DNA of 64,000 nucleotides from Clitopilus passeckerianus (taxonomy: Eukaryota; Basidiomycota; Agaricomycetes; Agaricales; Entolomataceae), in assembly GCA_944990035.1 (NCBI GenBank), contig CALYLX010000159.1, positions 1,178,001 to 1,242,000 of the forward strand, given 5' to 3'. Shown in pieces: positions 53,252 through 64,000 of this stretch. Both the position numbers and the translations under genes were made by a program. The notes beneath the pieces are model-generated. The model did no database searches. It saw nothing but the letters and a program-made list of their open reading frames with translations, and was not told the DNA's origin. Position 1 is the stretch's first letter. Each line of letters begins with the position of its first letter.

Positions 53252-56200
53252 TCGCCCTTTGCCTTGTTTCTGATGGGCCACAATTGCTTCTATTTCGTAT
53301 TCTTCTATTCCGTCGATTTCGTCAGGTGGCGGTTTAGAGAAGCTGGGTCCATGCGCTTTGGTGGAGATGTAACGGGTGAGAAGTGACGCGTGAATCACCG
53401 GGTGGATCTTCCATCGTCTTGGCAGGTCGAGTTTATAGGTCAGGTGTCCTTTTACCTCAAGTATCTTGAAGGGTCCTTCTCGTTTGGGTGCTAGTTTCTT
53501 GGAGATGTTTCCTTGATTGAGATTTGTGGCTTCTAACCACACCTTTTCTCCGACTTTGAATGGGGTGAACTGTCGTGTGATCTTCTCTGCCATGCGTTGC
53601 GCAGCAAGTGCATGTGCAGCATTTGCTTCATCGCGTGCTAGCAGAAGTTCCTTGATCCGTTTGTCAACTGCGGGAATTTTGCTAGTGGGAGCAATTGATG
53701 GGAGTGCAGGTGGTTCGTATCCCATCATTAGGTAGAATGGGGTTCGTTTGGTGACAGAGTGTGTTCGGCTGTTGTAGGAGAATTCTAGAGTGGTAATCCA
53801 TTTGGACCAGGATTCGGGGTTCTGTGCACAGAAGATGCGGAGATAGGCATCAATCTCCTGATTGATCCTTTCTGTCGCACCATCGGTTTGTGGGTGGTAG
53901 GCGGTGCTCATGTTGAGCTTGATTCCAAGGAGTCGTCCCATTTCTTGGAAAACTTTAGAGGCGAATTGAGGTCCTCTGTCTGAAATTCCTTTGTCGGGAA
54001 GTCCAAAGCGACGGTAAACGTTGTCAATGTAGGCGTTTGCAGTTCCTGTGGCGTCGATTTTCTTTGTGCAAGGGATGAAAATTGCCCCTTCGTAGCTCCA
54101 TGGTCGACCACGGCCATAATGCTATCGAAACCATCACTCTCTGGGAGATCCGTGTGAAAATCGTACGTCACTAGCGAAAATGGCCTAGTGGTTTCGGATT
54201 TGATGGGCATTAATGGTGGAGCGGTGGGGTGGCGATTGATTTTCATTTGCTGGCACATTGCACAGCCCTGCACAAAGTTCTTGATGAACACTGACATCCC
54301 TGGCCACCAGTAGTCCTTCCGGACTTTTTCCAGTGTCCCAAATTGTCCAGGGTGTCCTGCGCTGGGTAGATCGTGATAACGTTGGACTATCTTCCTTCGG
54401 AGGTCTTCGTCATCTGGTACCACACACTTGTCCTTGTAGTACAAGATGCCATCGTCAAATTTCCAGTCTTCCAGGTTTGATCGGATTGGTGGGGGTCCGT
54501 CTTCTTTGGCGGTGCGAATGGCGTCAACAATCAGTTTGTCATTGACCATCTTGTGTACAATTTCGTCCTTTAGTTCAATGTCAATTGAGCGAAGGAAGAG
54601 CTTGTCGGGGAGGAGAATGATGTCTTCGTTGTCGGTGTCTTCACCTGGGATGTGGTCTGGTCGTCGAGATAGTGCGTCAGATTGTATCATCTTTGCACCA
54701 GGGGTGTGTACAAGTTTGATGTTAAACTGGGATAGCATCAAATTCCATCTTGCTTGTCGTCGGTTCAACTTCCGGGCTTCTCGGAAGTATGTGAGGTTTT
54801 TGTGATCGGATAGAATCACAACTGAATGTTGGGATCCATGGAAGTAGTGTCGCCAGGTTTCTAATGCGCGGATAATGCCTAGAAGTTCTCGGTCGTAGAT
54901 TTCATAGTTCCGTTCTGTTTCCGAGAACGATTTAGATATGAAACCACATGGGTGCCATGATCCGTTGGCGTCACGTTGTTGTAGGACTGCTCCTGTTGCA
55001 TGTTTTGAGGCGTCGCTTTACACCACAAATGGCTTCGTGGGATCAGGCATCAGCAACACAGGCGCTTCCAGGAATTTGTCTTTCAGGGTAGTGAAAGCTT
55101 TGTGACATTCATTGGTCCATTCCCATTTCTTGTCTTTCTTGGTGAGTTCGTTCAGCGGTTTGGCAATTTCCGCATATTTTCCGATGAACCTGCGGTAAAA
55201 GTTTCCGAATCCTAGGAATGATCGGACTTCCTTTACTGTAGTTGGCGTAGGCCAGTCGCGCATCCCTGCAAGTTTGACAGGGTCCATGGAGATCTTGTTT
55301 GGTTCAATGATGAACCCAAGGTATTCCACTCTTGTGGTGTCAAATTGGCATTTCTCTGCTTTGAGGTAGAGATCGTTGTTTTGTAGTCTTTGTAAGACTC
55401 TGCGTGTGCGTTCTCGGTGTTTTTCTGGATCGTTGGAGAAGATGAGGATGTCGTCCATGTAGATGATGACCCATCCTTCGTCTATCATGTCTCGGAAAAG
55501 GTGGTTCATCATTGCTTGGAAGGTACCGGGTGAGTTCATTAGTCCAAAGAACATCACCATTGGTTCAAATAACCCTCGGTTGGTCTTGAACGCTGCTTTC
55601 CATTGGTCACCATCTTTGATGCGGATGTTGTGATATCCCCATCGAATGTCGAGTTTGGTGAAGACAGTTGCTCCTTTGAGTTTATCGATGAGTTCGCTAG
55701 CCAGCGGTAAGGGGTAAGTGTTAGGTATTGTTCCTTCGTTGAGTCGTCGGTAATCCTGACATGGTCTCAGGGCTTCCGAGTCTTTCTTTGCAACAAAGAA
55801 GAACGGAGATGCTTGTGGGGAGTTGGATTCTCGGATGTATCCTTTGGCTAGATTTTCCTTGAGAAACTCGTCGAGTTTTTCTTGCTCTAAGGGGCTGAGC
55901 GGATAGACCTTGCAGTCTTTTGGCACGAAATCTGTCTTCAGATCTATGGCGTGATCCCAGGGTCGGCTTGGTGGGAATCGTTCGGATGCTGCTTTCTCAA
56001 AGACTTTTCTGTAGTCTTGAAGATAGTCGGGGATGATTTCGTCAAGGGATTTCTTTGGTTCCTTATCTTCTCGTTTATGTTCCAGAGCTTGCGAAATTGA
56101 TGTTTTCGCGCGTATCCACACCTGCTGTGTGTGGTGTCTGGTTGCTGGATGGTGTGTTACCACCGTCTGTCGTATTGTGGTAGTTGGCCTGATTGGCCCG

Positions 56201-56669
56201 TACACAAGGTAATCCTTTGTGTGTTCCTGCGTAAGTGGGGGTTCCTCCTTGGTGAATATTCCGACTGCCGGTTCGTTCTGGCAGTATGCGATGAGAAAAT
56301 CTTCATTGATCTCTTCTCCGTCTTCGACTATTCGGAAATAGTCGCTAAGTCCTTCTGATTTTCCGGGATTCTCTTCGGAACAATCAGGTGCTGGGGTAGG
56401 TGGCGTGTTTTCCTCTAGTAGTTGTTCTCGGATGGCTCTCATCCGCTTGATGTCTACTGCTCGCATCAATGTTTGCGACAGTCGTTGGGTAATGCGTGAT
56501 TCGTCGATTTCGAGTGTGCCGTCGCTCCACGATATGATTGGATCTACCCGTTTTAGCCAGGGTAATCCAAAAATCAGGTGGTCTTTCCCGAGTCCAGTGA
56601 CAAAACATCTTTCCTTGATGATGGCTGTCCCTATCTTGGCAATGACCCAGGTAAAGTGGGTAATAGTTC
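53252..56669 (-). mobile_element. Ty3/gypsy chromovirus E3, pol segment between E2 and E4
   Basis: Body of an older family copy that hosts E2 on its left and E4 on its right. On the minus strand it runs from protease (near 56.6 kb) through RT, RNase H and integrase to the start of the chromodomain, where it is cut at TCGCC (53252-53256) by the E2 5' LTR. It resumes on the other side of E4 at 63862. Confidence 0.9.
53252..56669 (-). pseudogene. pol of E3: PR-RT-RNase H-INT, disrupted
   Basis: The longest open part, 56469-55018, covers the protease C-terminus, linker and all of RT ([12 protein letters not shown]) up to RNase H 'DPTKPFVV', where GAA has become TAA (plus strand CTTTACACC instead of CTTTCCACC). 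Below that RNase H and integrase continue (54819-53908), with the same missing base in the integrase G run as E1 and E2, then 53941-53252. At 53252 translation would run into the E2 LTR. Confidence 0.87.
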
Positions 56670-57134
56670 TGTTAAGGCAGAGCCTAACAACTTAGGTAAT
56701 ACTGTTTACGCTCGATGTCTTTTGATAAACAAAGACAGAGATTTGTCAGCAGCTGCGGCTGTACTGACGACCTGGTGAGATTGACGAAGCAAGGGACTTA
56801 AAGGCGAAGTAAAGAACTAAGCAGTTAGGTAGATTGCCTAGGTCAAGCTGAGGAGCCTTGACCAAATGGTACAGGTTTATATACCTATCTAGTAGTTCTA
56901 AATATAGCACATGCGCAGCATGCTGAGTAAGTAATGAGTCATGCGCAGCATGATGAGTAAGTACATGAGTCAGAAAGAGTCAGATAAGGTATAAGTCTCT
57001 CACGATCGTGAGAGATGCGGAGTAAGCATGGAAAAAGATGAAAAATGCGCAGTGATGCGCAGCATATGTGAGTAATCGTGCATAGGTAAGCGGGCCGGGT
57101 ATGTAAGGAGAAACATGTAAGCAAAATCATAACA
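56670..57134 (-). repeat. 3' LTR of E4
   Basis: 465-bp type; starts TGTTAAGG on the plus strand directly after the AGTTC duplication and ends ATAACA. Followed by the polypurine tract complement TTACCCTCTCGC. Confidence 0.93.
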
Positions 57135-57197
57135 TTACCCTCTCGCTATCGTTGAAGTCTCCTGACTTCAATTCCTTCCTTTACCCCAAGTGACGGT

Positions 57198-58025
57198 CTA
57201 TGCCCTTGTGGTAGCGTTGCGGGCAGCTAACCGGGTAATGGCCTGGGCCACGATGATGGCACAGACGACACACAAAACGAAAGCAATGACACTGTCGGTG
57301 TCTGCCTCCACAAATGTAGCATCTGAACCATCTGGGTGGTGGTGGTCTGTTGGCAAGGTATCCGGTGCGCGGCGCCTTCTGGGACGATACTGTCGAGGAA
57401 GGTTCACCAGCGTTGGTGAGTCGGACTCTGGTGGGCTTTCGAATGCGGAGAGGTATGGCGTTGGAGGGTTTGCCATTGGGATTGATGTTTTCCTTGTTGT
57501 CGTTCTGTTCTTTTTGACGAAGGGGTTATGTTTTATTTTGCGGCGGTGTGTAAATTGGTGACGGGAGGAAATGCTCGTAGGGTTCCGCAAACTTGACGTG
57601 CAGTGAGGATTGTGACTTCCTCTTCTTGACTTTCCTCAGGCCCCCAGGGATTGGCAAGGGTTTCAAGTCTGTCTCCTCTGGGTTGTTGAACCAGTTTTGT
57701 CGTTCGGGAAGAATTCGTCGAGGAAAGCTGTTCCTCCAATAGCAAAGAAGAGGTCTGTGAGGGTCTCCTCCGTTTCTCGATCAACTTTGTCCAAAAGTTG
57801 ATCAAGATCGTCAGTGGTTTTCGCAAATTGGTGGCGCAGACGAGCCACTTCGTTGCGAGTTTCGGTTCGTCGGTTTTGGTAGAGGGTTCCTTGTTCTCCC
57901 ACAGCGGTGAGAGGGTTGTCGTTGCTGCTCCAGGCAGTATGTGTACGGAGCGCCGTAATAGCGGTATCGGATTTGAAGGTGTTGCGGATGATGGTGCGGT
58001 CGTAGGAAGAGGCATTTTGAGACAT
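57198..58025 (-). pseudogene. 3' ORFs a and b of E4
   Basis: ORF-a starts MSQNASSYDRTIIRNTFKSD at 58025, 39 bp after the pol stop, and reads to about 57663 with a coiled-coil-like centre (LRHQFAKTTDDLDQLLDKV). The ORF-b frame (PMANPPTPYLSAFESPPESD) begins near 57490 and is shifted before its Cys/His part, so the knuckle seen in E2 is out of frame here. The region lies between the chromodomain and the 3' LTR, as in E2. Confidence 0.58.
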
Positions 58026-58063
58026 TGTTATATAGTGGATGTGAGTGGGTTTGCTATGTGGTG

Positions 58064-61000
58064 TCAGGTGAGTTTCTTCCTCTTTTTATACTCGGTGAGT
58101 ATTTTCTTGGCGTTCCGCAGTTCCGACTCGGGCATCCATTCGTTGTCCGCTGATGGCCATCCCTTCCATTTTACGAGGTATCTGTGTCGCCCTTTGCCTT
58201 GTTTCTGATGGGCCACAATTGCTTCTATTTCGTATTCTTCTATTCCGTCGATTTCGTCAGGTGGCGGTTTAGAGAAGCTGGGTCCATGCGCTTTGGTGGA
58301 GATGTAACGGGTGAGAAGTGACGCGTGAATCACCGGGTGGATCTTCCATCGTCTTGGCAGGTCGAGTTTATAGGTCAGGTGTCCTTTACCTCAAGTATCT
58401 TGAAGGGTCCTTCTCGTTTGGGTGCTAGTTTCTTGGAGATGTTTCCTTGATTGAGATTTGTGGCTTCTAACCACACCTTTTCTCCGACTTTGAATGGGGT
58501 GAACTGTCGTGTGATCTTCTCTGCCATGCGTTGCGCAGCAAGTGCATGTGCAGCATTTGCTTCATCGCGTGCTAGCAGAAGTTCCTTGATCCGTTTGTCA
58601 ACTGCGGGAATTTTGCTAGTGGGAGCAACTGATGGGAGTGCAGGTGGTTCGTATCCCATCATTAGGTAGAATGGGGTTCGTTTGGTGACAGAGTGTGTTC
58701 GGCTGTTGTAGGAGAATTCTAGAGTGGTAATCCATTTGGACCAGGATTCGGGGTTCTGTGCACAGAAGATGCGGAGATAGGCATCAATCTCCTGATTGAT
58801 CCTTTCTGTCGCACCATCGGTTTGTGGGTGGTAGGCGGTGCTCATGTTGAGCTTGATTCCAAGGAGTCGTCCCATTTCTTGGAAAACTTTAGAGGCGAAT
58901 TGAGGTCCTCTGTCTGAAATTCCTTTGTCGGGAAGTCCAAAGCGACGGTAAACGTTGTCAATGTAGGCGTTTGCAGTTCCTGTGGCGTCGATTTTCTTTG
59001 TGCAAGGGATGAAAATTGCCCCCTTCGTAGCTCCATGGTCGACCACGGCCATAATGCTATCGAAACCATCACTCTCTGGGAGATCCGTGTGAAAATCGTA
59101 CGTCACTAGCGAAAATGGCCTAGTGGTTTCGGATTTGATGGGCATTAATGGTGGAGCGGTGGGGTGGCGATTGATTTTCATTTGCTGGCACATTGCACAG
59201 CCCTGCACAAAGTTCTTGATGAACACTGACATCCCTGGCCACCAGTAGTCCTTCCGGACTTTTTCCAGTGTCCCAAATTGTCCAGGGTGTCCTGCGCTGG
59301 GTAGATCGTGATAACGTTGGACTATCTTCCTTCGGAGGTCTTCGTCATCTGGTACCACACACTTGTCCTTGTAGTACAAGACGCCATCGTCAAATTTCCA
59401 GTCTTCCAGGTTTGATCGGATTGGTGGGGGTCCGTCTTCTTTGGCGGTGCGAATGGCGTCAACAATCAGTTTGTCATTGACCATCTTGTGTACAATTTCG
59501 TCCTTTAGTTCAATGTCAATTGCGCGAAGGAAGAGCTTGTCGGGGAGGAGAATGATGTCTTCGTTGTCGGTGTCTTCACCTGGGATGTGGTCTGGTCGTC
59601 GAGATAGTGCGTCAGATTGTATCATCTTTGCACCAGGGGTGTGTACAAGTTTGATGTTAAACTGGGATAGCATCAAATTCCATCTTGCTTGTCGTCGGTT
59701 CAACTTCCGGGCTTCTCGGAAGTATGTGAGGTTTTTGTGATCGGATAGAATCACAACTGAATGTTGGGATCCATGGAAGTAGTGTCGCCAGGTTTCTAAT
59801 GCGCGGATAATGCCTAGAAGTTCTCGGTCGTAGATTTCATAGTTCCGTTCTGTTTCCGAGAACGATTTAGATATGAAACCACATGGGTGCCATGATCCGT
59901 TGGCGTCACGTTGTTGTAGGACTGCTCCTGTTGCATGTTTTGAGGCGTCGCTTTCCACCACAAATGGCTTCGTGGGATCAGGCATCAGCAACACAGGCGC
60001 TTCCAGGAATTTGTCTTTCAGGGTAGTGAAAGCTTTGTGACATTCATTGGTCCATTCCCATTTCTTGTCTTTCTTGGTGAGTTCGTTCAGCGGTTTGGCA
60101 ATTTCCGCATATTTTCCGATGAACCTGCGGTAAAAGTTTCCGAATCCTAGGAATGATCGGACTTCCTTTACTGTAGTTGGCGTAGGCCAGTCGCGCATCC
60201 CTGCAAGTTTGACAGGGTCCATGGAGATCTTGTTTGGTTCAATGATGAACCCAAGGTATTCCACTCTTGTGGTGTCAAATTGGCATTTCTCTGCTTTGAG
60301 GTAGAGATCGTTGTTTTGTAGTCTTTGTAAGACTCTGCGTGTGCGTTCGGTGTTTTTCTGGATCGTTGGAGAAGATGAGGATGTCGTCCATGTAGATGAT
60401 GACCCATCCTTCGTCTATCATGTCTCGGAAAAGGTGGTTCATCATTGCTTGGAAGGTACCGGGTGAGTTCATTAGTCCAAAGAACATCACCATTGGTTCA
60501 AATAACCCTCGGTTGGTCTTGAACGCTGCTTTCCATTGGTCACCATCTTTGATGCGGATGTTGTGATATCCCCATCGAATGTCGAGTTTGGTGAAGACAG
60601 TTGCTCCTTTGAGTTTATCGATGAGTTCGCTAGCCAGCGGTAAGGGGTAAGTGTTAGGTATTGTTCCTTCGTTGAGTCGTCGGTAATCCTGACATGGTCT
60701 CAGGGCTTCCGAGTCTTTCTTTGCAACAAAGAAGAACGGAGATGCTTGTGGGGAGTTGGATTCTCGGATGTATCCTTTGGCTAGATTTTCCTTGAGAAAC
60801 TCGTCGAGTTTTTCTTGCTCTAAGGGGCTGAGCGGATAGACCTTGCAGTCTTTTGGCACGAAATCTGTCTTCAGATCTATGGCGTGATCCCAGGGTCGGC
60901 TTGGTGGGAATCGTTCGGATGCTGCTTTCTCAAAGACTTTTCTGTAGTCTTGAAGATAGTCGGGGATGATTTCGTCAAGGGATTTCTTTGGTTCCTTATC

Positions 61001-61790
61001 TTCTCGTTTATGTTCCAGAGCTTGCGAAATTGATGTTTTCGCGTATCCACACCTGCTGTGTGTGGTGTCTGGTTGCTGGATGGTGTGTTACCACCGTCTG
61101 TCGTATTGTGGTAGTTGGCCTGATTGGCCCGTACACAAGGTAATCCTTTGTGTGTTCCTGCGTAAGTGGGGTTCCTCCTTGGTGAATATTCCGACTGCCG
61201 GTTCGTTCTGGCAGTATGCGATGAGAAAATCTTCATTGATCTCTTCTCCGTCTTCGACTATTCGGAAATAGTCGCTAAGTCCTTCTGATTTTCCGGGATT
61301 CTCTTCGGAACAATCAGGTGCTGGGGTAGGTGGCGTGTTTTCCTCTAGTAGTTGTTCTCGGATGGCTCTCATCCGCTTGATGTCTACTGCTCGCATCAAT
61401 GTTTGCGACAGTCGTTGGGTAATGCGTGATTCGTCGATTTCGAGTGTGCCGTCGCTCCACGATATGATTGGATCTACCCGTTTTAGCCAGGGTAATCCAA
61501 AATCAGGTGGTCTTTCCCGAGTCCAGTGACAAAACATCTTTCCTTGATGATGGCTGTCCCTATCTTGGCAATAACCCAGGTAAAGTGGGTAATAGTTCCT
61601 TGTTTGTTCAGGGTGCCATCAACGTTTCGTGCTGTAATCGGTTGTCGGAGTGGGAGTAGTGGGAGGTGATGTGTCTTGGCGAAGACGGAGTCGATAAATG
61701 ACCCTTGCGCTCCAGAGTCAATGAGAGCTTTTGTGCCGGCGATTGTTGTATTTCCATCTAGGGGTCTTGTAGAGAGATTGGGATACGCAT
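58064..61790 (-). pseudogene. pol of E4: PR-RT-RNase H-INT-chromodomain with a few indels
   Basis: Protease from 61790 (MRIPISLQ). RT occupies about 60.86-60.3 kb ([18 protein letters not shown]) and is shifted by loss of two bases at about 60.35 kb (GCGTTCGGTG versus GCGTTCTCGGTG elsewhere). From 60264 to 58375 the thumb, RNase H and a full integrase ([46 protein letters not shown]) are open in one frame of 629 codons. A T lost at about 58.386 kb shifts into the chromodomain (58333-58064). Further indels lie near 61.04 and 61.50 kb. Confidence 0.9.
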
Positions 61791-61833
61791 AGATTCAGCA
61801 TAAAAATCAGTAGCTACAAGTACACTGGAAATA

Positions 61834-62801
61834 TCAATCGGGCGAGGTACTGACGTCGGCTTTGCAGTCTTCCTCTTTAAAACCCTCAGCCTCTGCTTCA
61901 GTGTAGAATTCAGCGGCTTCTTCTTGGGGCATGTCAGCTAGGACTGCTCTGACATATTTGATCAACTCGGCTCCCTTCTCAGGTTTCTTGTGGAATCGGC
62001 TGTCGTTGTTGCTAGGGTAGGTTCTTCCAAAATTCTTCCTTTGAAGACATTGTTGGATCGTGTGACCTTCTTGGAGCAATAGTAGCACAAGTTGTTCTTC
62101 TTGTGATGTTCTCTTCCTCCTGGGTGAGGCGGCGTTTGGGTGGATCAGTGGTGAAACGATCAACATCCATAGCCATTGGGTCTCGGGCTCCAGTAGGTGT
62201 TTTGTAAGCACCTTTGACCATATCAGATGTCTTGATGATACGGGTATGTCCCATGATTGTCTTGGCACGTCGCCAGTTGTTGTCAAACTGGACGGCTTTC
62301 TTGACCCAATCGTCGAATGTGGTAGGAGGGGAATCGGAAAAGAGAATTTTCTCTCGGAGTTTGGGGTAAGTCCTTCCATGAAGATCTCAATCTTTGCAGT
62401 GTCACCGCTGAGATCAGTTCGTGCAAGAATATTCTTGAAGACGGTGACAAATTCGTCAGCTGTCCCATCCTGTCGTAAGGCTTTGAGTTGGAGGAGTGCG
62501 GCAGCTTTGTCGTCGGTAGGGAAAAGGCTTCTTTGAATTGGTTGATAAATTCAGCGTAGGTGGCTTTCCTTTCAGCTGCTGAATATTTATCGTGAAATTC
62601 TAATCCCCATGCTGCTGCAGTTCCTTCTTTGAGGAAGGATAGGGCGATGCGAATCTTCTTGTCATCTTCGAGTTGGTTGAGGTTGTTTAGGATGAGGTAG
62701 TCTTCAAGTTCCTGAATGAACTTTCTGGTCTTGGATCGGTCTCCGGAGAACGTTTGGGGTTTGGCTCCAATGTCCTTCTTGTTGTTGTTGTCTTGTGACA
62801 T
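61834..62801 (-). pseudogene. gag of E4
   Basis: MSQDNNNKKDIGAKPQTFSG at 62801, ending '...VSTSPD' TGA at 61834. It carries GATTCCCCTCCT (minus strand), which keeps 'FSDSPPTTFDDW' readable, but has four C instead of the five of E1 in 'LTPKLREK', so the frame still breaks there. A second run difference interrupts the knuckle region near 62.07 kb. Confidence 0.85.
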
Positions 62802-63395
62802 TTCGTAGTCGAAATCGAAGTCGGTCTCTGGTTCAATTGTTTCTGCACTGGGCGCTCCTCTGGCTCAGCTGTGGGGCTCTCCTCTAGCTGTTGTTGTACT
62901 TGGTGTTCTTCTTCTTCCTCTTCGGGCAAGACAGAAGCGCTGGTAGACGGGACTAGTGATGGGTTCCTGGATATTGCTGTGGGTAATGGTGCGAAGCGTC
63001 GCTGTTCCTCCTCGTCTACTTCAATGTCGTGTTCTCGTTGAGCTCGGACAATAGCAGGGGTCTTATGAGGTCGTTCAGGGGTAGGGAAGTCTAGAGCGTG
63101 GAAGTGTCTGTTTTCAACGGCAACGGTGGTGAATGTGAATTTGCCAAGGAGAGAGGCGTAGCACCAGCGGTTATTGTTGTGATTAAAACCGCAGTAGCTT
63201 CCGTTGGTGAACTTGTAGACGTTGTTGGTTCCTTCTACTAGAGTGGTATTTCGTGGCGGGTGGTCTGCCCTGTGTACGACCGTGGTGACTGAGTGGTAGC
63301 CGCAACGGCAATCGGCCTGTTGCGTGCTTCTGCTGTGTTGTCGTGGGGTGGGCCTGCGCTAACAATGAGCGGGCCTTCTGAACAGCTTGACCTTT

Positions 63396-63861
63396 TGTTA
63401 AGGCAGAGCCTAACAACTTAGGTAATACTGTTTACGCTCGATGTCTTTTGATAAACAAAGACAGAGATTTGTCAGCAGCTGCGGCTGTACTGACGACCTG
63501 GTGAGATTGACGAAGCAAGGGACTTAAAGGCGAAGTAAAGAACTAAGCAGTTAGGTAGATTGCCTAGGTCAAGCTGAGGAGCCTTGACCAAATGGTACAG
63601 GTTTATATACCTATCTAGTAGTTCTAAATATAGCACATGCGCAGCATGCTGAGTAAGTAATGAGTCATGCGCAGCATGATGAGTAAGTACATGAGTCAGA
63701 AAGAGTCAGATAAGGTATAAGTCTCTCACGATCGTGAGAGATGCGGAGTAAGCATGGAAAAAGATGAAAAATGCGCAGTGATGCGCAGCATATGTGAGTA
63801 ATCGTGCATAGGTAAGCGGGCCGGGGTATGTAAGGAGAAACATGTAAGCAAAATCATAACA
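63396..63861 (-). repeat. 5' LTR of E4
   Basis: 466 bp, TGTTAAGG...ATAACA on the plus strand, preceded by the primer-site complement CAGCTTGACCTTT and followed by the AGTTC duplication. Contains the palindrome, bZIP-type sites and TATA box common to the family. Confidence 0.93.
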
Positions 63862-64000
63862 AGTTCCTTGTTTGTTCAGGGTGCCATCAACGTTTCGTGC
63901 TGTAATCGGTTGTCGGAGTGGGAGTAGCGGGAGGTGATGTGTCTTGGCAAAGACGGAGTCGATAAATGACCCTTGCGCTCCAGAGTCAATGAGAGCTTTT
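63862..64000 (-). mobile_element. E3, continuation beyond E4 (protease region)
   Basis: Resumes the E3 internal sequence with AGTTCCTTGTTTG, encoding the protease stretch 'KALIDSGAQGSFIDSVF' and 'PITARNVDGTLNKQG' on the minus strand. It is cut by the window end; gag and the 5' LTR of E3 should follow. Confidence 0.9.

Larger units (their letters stand above)
56670..63861 (-). mobile_element. Ty3/gypsy chromovirus E4, complete 7.2-kb copy nested in E3
   Basis: Two LTRs of 465 and 466 bp (56670-57134, 63396-63861) and a 6.26-kb interior. It is flanked by a perfect target duplication AGTTC (56665-56669 and 63862-63866). Joining the flanks at one AGTTC restores the E3 protease frame seen in the other copies. 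The two LTRs look the same apart from one G-run length (GGGG versus GGG), so this is the youngest insertion in the window. Several small indels interrupt its frames, but it is the only copy whose integrase G run has the length needed for an open frame. Confidence 0.95.

Overview
The window reads as nuclear DNA of a basidiomycete fungus, most likely a mushroom-forming Agaricomycete. The grounds are dense host genes with many 49-63 nt GT-AG introns, F-box/LRR-type proteins, multi-exon cytochrome P450s, secreted GH25 lysozymes, a Helitron and Ty3/gypsy chromoviruses. I cannot name the species.

Left host block (1-10.7 kb): an ASCC2/Cue3-like CUE protein (+), a small three-exon RPA3/RPA14 gene (-), a decayed F-box/LRR-like pseudogene and its intact tandem paralogue (-), and an eight-exon SH3-PX-BAR sorting nexin (-).

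Helitron block (10.845-23.602 kb): a Helitron on the minus strand with recognisable ends (5' TC, and a 3' GC-rich hairpin followed by CTAGT). It encodes a Rep/helicase and, before its 3' end, a spliced OB-fold-like gene. The helicase is broken by a one-base deletion and by a gypsy element (E1) flanked by the 5-bp duplication TCGGG. E1 itself has lost its 3' end through a deletion at a CTGCC microhomology.

Central host block (23.9-42 kb): a 5'-truncated P450 pseudogene with a pogo/Tigger-like transposon at its broken edge, an intact 12-exon P450, an aldo/keto reductase, a 16-exon gene with a HeLo/MLKL-like N-terminus that shows up only when spliced by hand, two tandem GH25 lysozymes with matching exon structure, and a second intact P450 of 563 residues.

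Right block (42.7-64 kb): nested gypsy retrotransposons, all on the minus strand. E0, from a different chromovirus lineage, was interrupted by E3. E3 received E2, where two LTRs later appear to have recombined, and also E4, a complete copy with target duplication AGTTC. E1-E4 are one family: 465-485 bp LTRs, a self-complementary primer-binding site of Tf1 type, gag with a CCHC knuckle, PR-RT-RNaseH-INT-chromodomain pol, and extra reading frames between pol and the 3' LTR. E0 also carries a 283-codon frame in that position. None of the copies has fully open reading frames, while the host genes splice into long open frames without any correction.
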